Below are positions 5,014 through 5,763 of a stretch of DNA of 5,763 bases, one piece after another. The stretch's first letter is position 1; each line of letters begins with the position of its first letter. The stretch lies in assembly GCA_007129135.1 (NCBI GenBank), contig SKWB01000194.1, positions 1 to 5,763 of the forward strand. Reading direction: 5' to 3'. This DNA is from Halococcaceae archaeon. Its GTDB lineage: Archaea > Halobacteriota > Halobacteria > Halobacteriales > Halalkalicoccaceae. Made by a program: the position numbers and the translations under genes. The notes under the pieces are model-generated. The model searched no databases. It was not told where the DNA came from and worked only from the letters and a program-made list of their open reading frames with translations.

Positions 5014-5142
5014 ATGAACCGAACCATCCACGACGACGCGGTCGCCGACGAACAGCCGGAACTGGAGCTCTACCTGCCGGGAACCCCCTCACTCGAGATG
5101 CTCTCGCGCCTCGAGGGGCTGGTCGGGCGGCTGAAGAACTGA
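5014..5142 (+). CDS. Small acidic 42-residue protein of unknown function
   Basis: I do not recognise this protein. It begins MNRTIHDDAVADEQPELELY. A short PELELYLPGTPS segment then leads to a likely amphipathic helix, SLEMLSRLEGLVGRLKN (26-42), with hydrophobic residues at helical spacing. The composition is acidic with a basic last turn, as expected for a haloarchaeal protein. There is no signal peptide, membrane segment or cysteine pair. The ATG at 5014 is preferred because a good TATA-like box sits at -23 to -30 and there is no Shine-Dalgarno. An in-frame ATG at 4924 would read through the promoter and give an un-halophilic, basic N-terminus. It is divergent from the PH operon and 184 bases before the S9 peptidase gene. 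The helix suggests a small adaptor or a protein-interaction peptide, but that is speculation. Confidence 0.65.
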   Translation: MNRTIHDDAVADEQPELELYLPGTPSLEMLSRLEGLVGRLKN

Positions 5143-5256
5143 GATCGCACGGCGAAACGGAGAGCCGAACGAGGCCTCACGACCGGACTTCTCGACCGTG
5201 ACGACCTCCATCGACCGTTCTCCACACTACCGAACGACACCGGGACACGAGCGGGA

Positions 5257-5271
5257 GCCGACGTGGTCGGC
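5257..5271. repeat. Short hairpin between the 42-residue gene and the S9 peptidase gene
   Basis: GCCGAC (5257-5262) and GTCGGC (5266-5271) form a perfect six-base-pair stem with a three-base loop, 56 bases before the peptidase start. No T-run follows on either strand. It could be a binding site or chance. Nothing else stands out in the 184 bases between these two genes. Confidence 0.3.
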
Positions 5272-5297
5272 GACGCTCGGTTGCCGGTAGACGGGCG

Positions 5298-5303
5298 TTC
5301 AAT
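5298..5303 (+). promoter_or_regulatory. Weak TATA-like element of the S9 peptidase gene
   Basis: TTCAAT lies 24-29 bases before the ATG at 5327-5329. It is the only AT-leaning stretch at the right distance, and the start has no Shine-Dalgarno. It is weak on sequence alone. Confidence 0.3.
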
Positions 5304-5326
5304 GTCCGACGCTCTGACTCGTTTCT

Positions 5327-5763
5327 ATGACGGAACTACCTGCGGAGGCGCTCTACGACCTCCGGACGCCGACCGAGATCGCGCTCTCGCCGGACGGCGA
5401 GCGACTCGCGGTCGTCGTCGACGAGTTCGACCCCGACGAGGAGACCCGGCGTTCGTCGCTCCTGGTCGTCCCGACTGCCGGGAGCGAGGAGCCACACCGG
5501 CTCACACGGGCCTCGTCTGCCTCAGCACCGGCGTGGAGCCCTGACGGCTCGAAACTCGCCTTCCTCGCGGCCCGGGAGCGAGATCTAGGGCTCGGAGTCG
5601 GCCGGAGAGACGACCGTGACGGAGACGGTGAGGAGGAAGACGAGACCGACGAGGAACCCGAGACCCAGCTCTGGGCGTTCGATCTCGAACGGGGCGGTGA
5701 CGCCCGACAGCTCACCGATCGCGAGGAGGGCGTCCGCGAGTTCGCGTGGGGGCCGAACGGCGA
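5327..5763 (+). CDS. S9-family serine peptidase (dipeptidyl/acylaminoacyl peptidase-like), 3' truncated
   Basis: The first 145 codons of a gene remain open to the window end. The protein starts MTELPAEALYDLRTPTEIAL, followed by repeated SPDG motifs typical of the N-terminal beta-propeller of S9 prolyl-oligopeptidase-like peptidases: ALSPDGERLAVV (19-30), APAWSPDGSKLAFLA (67-81) and a third, REFAWGPNG (137-145), cut by the edge. LWAFDL and ARQLTD (115-131) are typical blade strands. The catalytic alpha/beta-hydrolase domain with the Ser-Asp-His triad should follow downstream, so activity cannot be confirmed here. A propeller-only protein remains possible. No signal peptide is seen, so it is probably a cytoplasmic peptide-cleaving enzyme. 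A very acidic insert (about 93-113) separates two blade strands. The ATG is the only start consistent with the conserved N-terminus. It is leaderless by appearance. Confidence 0.85.
   Translation, partial: MTELPAEALYDLRTPTEIALSPDGERLAVVVDEFDPDEETRRSSLLVVPTAGSEEPHRLTRASSASAPAWSPDGSKLAFLAARERDLGLGVGRRDDRDGDGEEEDETDEEPETQLWAFDLERGGDARQLTDREEGVREFAWGPNG

Noticed and set aside
5263..5544. Plus-strand open frame of 93 codons overlapping the S9 peptidase start
   Set aside because: It is Arg-rich and out of phase with the propeller frame, which carries SPDG repeats and stays open to the window end.
5353..5715. Minus-strand Ser-rich open frame opposite the S9 peptidase
   Set aside because: Poly-serine is the antisense reading of the acidic insert; there is no motif or promoter.

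Overview
The window looks like a chromosomal segment of a halophilic archaeon (class Halobacteria). Base composition is very GC-rich by eye, and the predicted soluble proteins are strongly acidic. Several starts have no Shine-Dalgarno sequence but an AT-rich box about 24-30 bases upstream, which fits leaderless archaeal transcription. Genes are packed tightly on both strands. I see no rRNA, tRNA, CRISPR array, insertion sequence or other sign of mobile DNA, so this reads as ordinary core or near-core sequence. The genus cannot be fixed from the sequence alone.

Layout, left to right. (1) The 3' part of a YdjM/DUF457-type membrane-bound putative metal-dependent hydrolase (+), cut by the window start. 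(2) Convergent to it, a HAD-IIA (NagD-like) phosphatase (-), preceded on the same strand by an aldo/keto reductase (-). These two are 79 bases apart and probably share a transcript. (3) Divergent from the reductase, a small single-domain VOC (glyoxalase/bleomycin-resistance fold) protein (+). (4) Convergent to it, a two-gene operon (-): a 153-residue one-module bPH2 membrane protein, then a 594-residue three-module bPH2 membrane protein, coupled by an ATGA stop/start overlap. This arrangement resembles bacterial YdbS-YdbT. (5) A 285-base divergent intergenic region with promoter elements and inverted repeats. (6) A 42-residue orphan protein (+) with a strong TATA-like box. (7) The 5' part of an S9-family peptidase (+), which runs off the window end.

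How the genes relate. The best-supported unit is the PH-domain pair. All four bPH2 modules keep the same P-x5-Q-x22-T spacing, so the two proteins probably form one membrane complex. The reductase, phosphatase and VOC protein could all belong to small-metabolite handling or detoxification, but only proximity supports that. Both convergent gene pairs end in a shared CTAG, leaving no room for a terminator between them.

No clear new defence or mobile system is present. The items most worth a second look are the four-module PH operon with its odd charged tail, the inverted repeats around its promoter, and the 42-residue leaderless gene.
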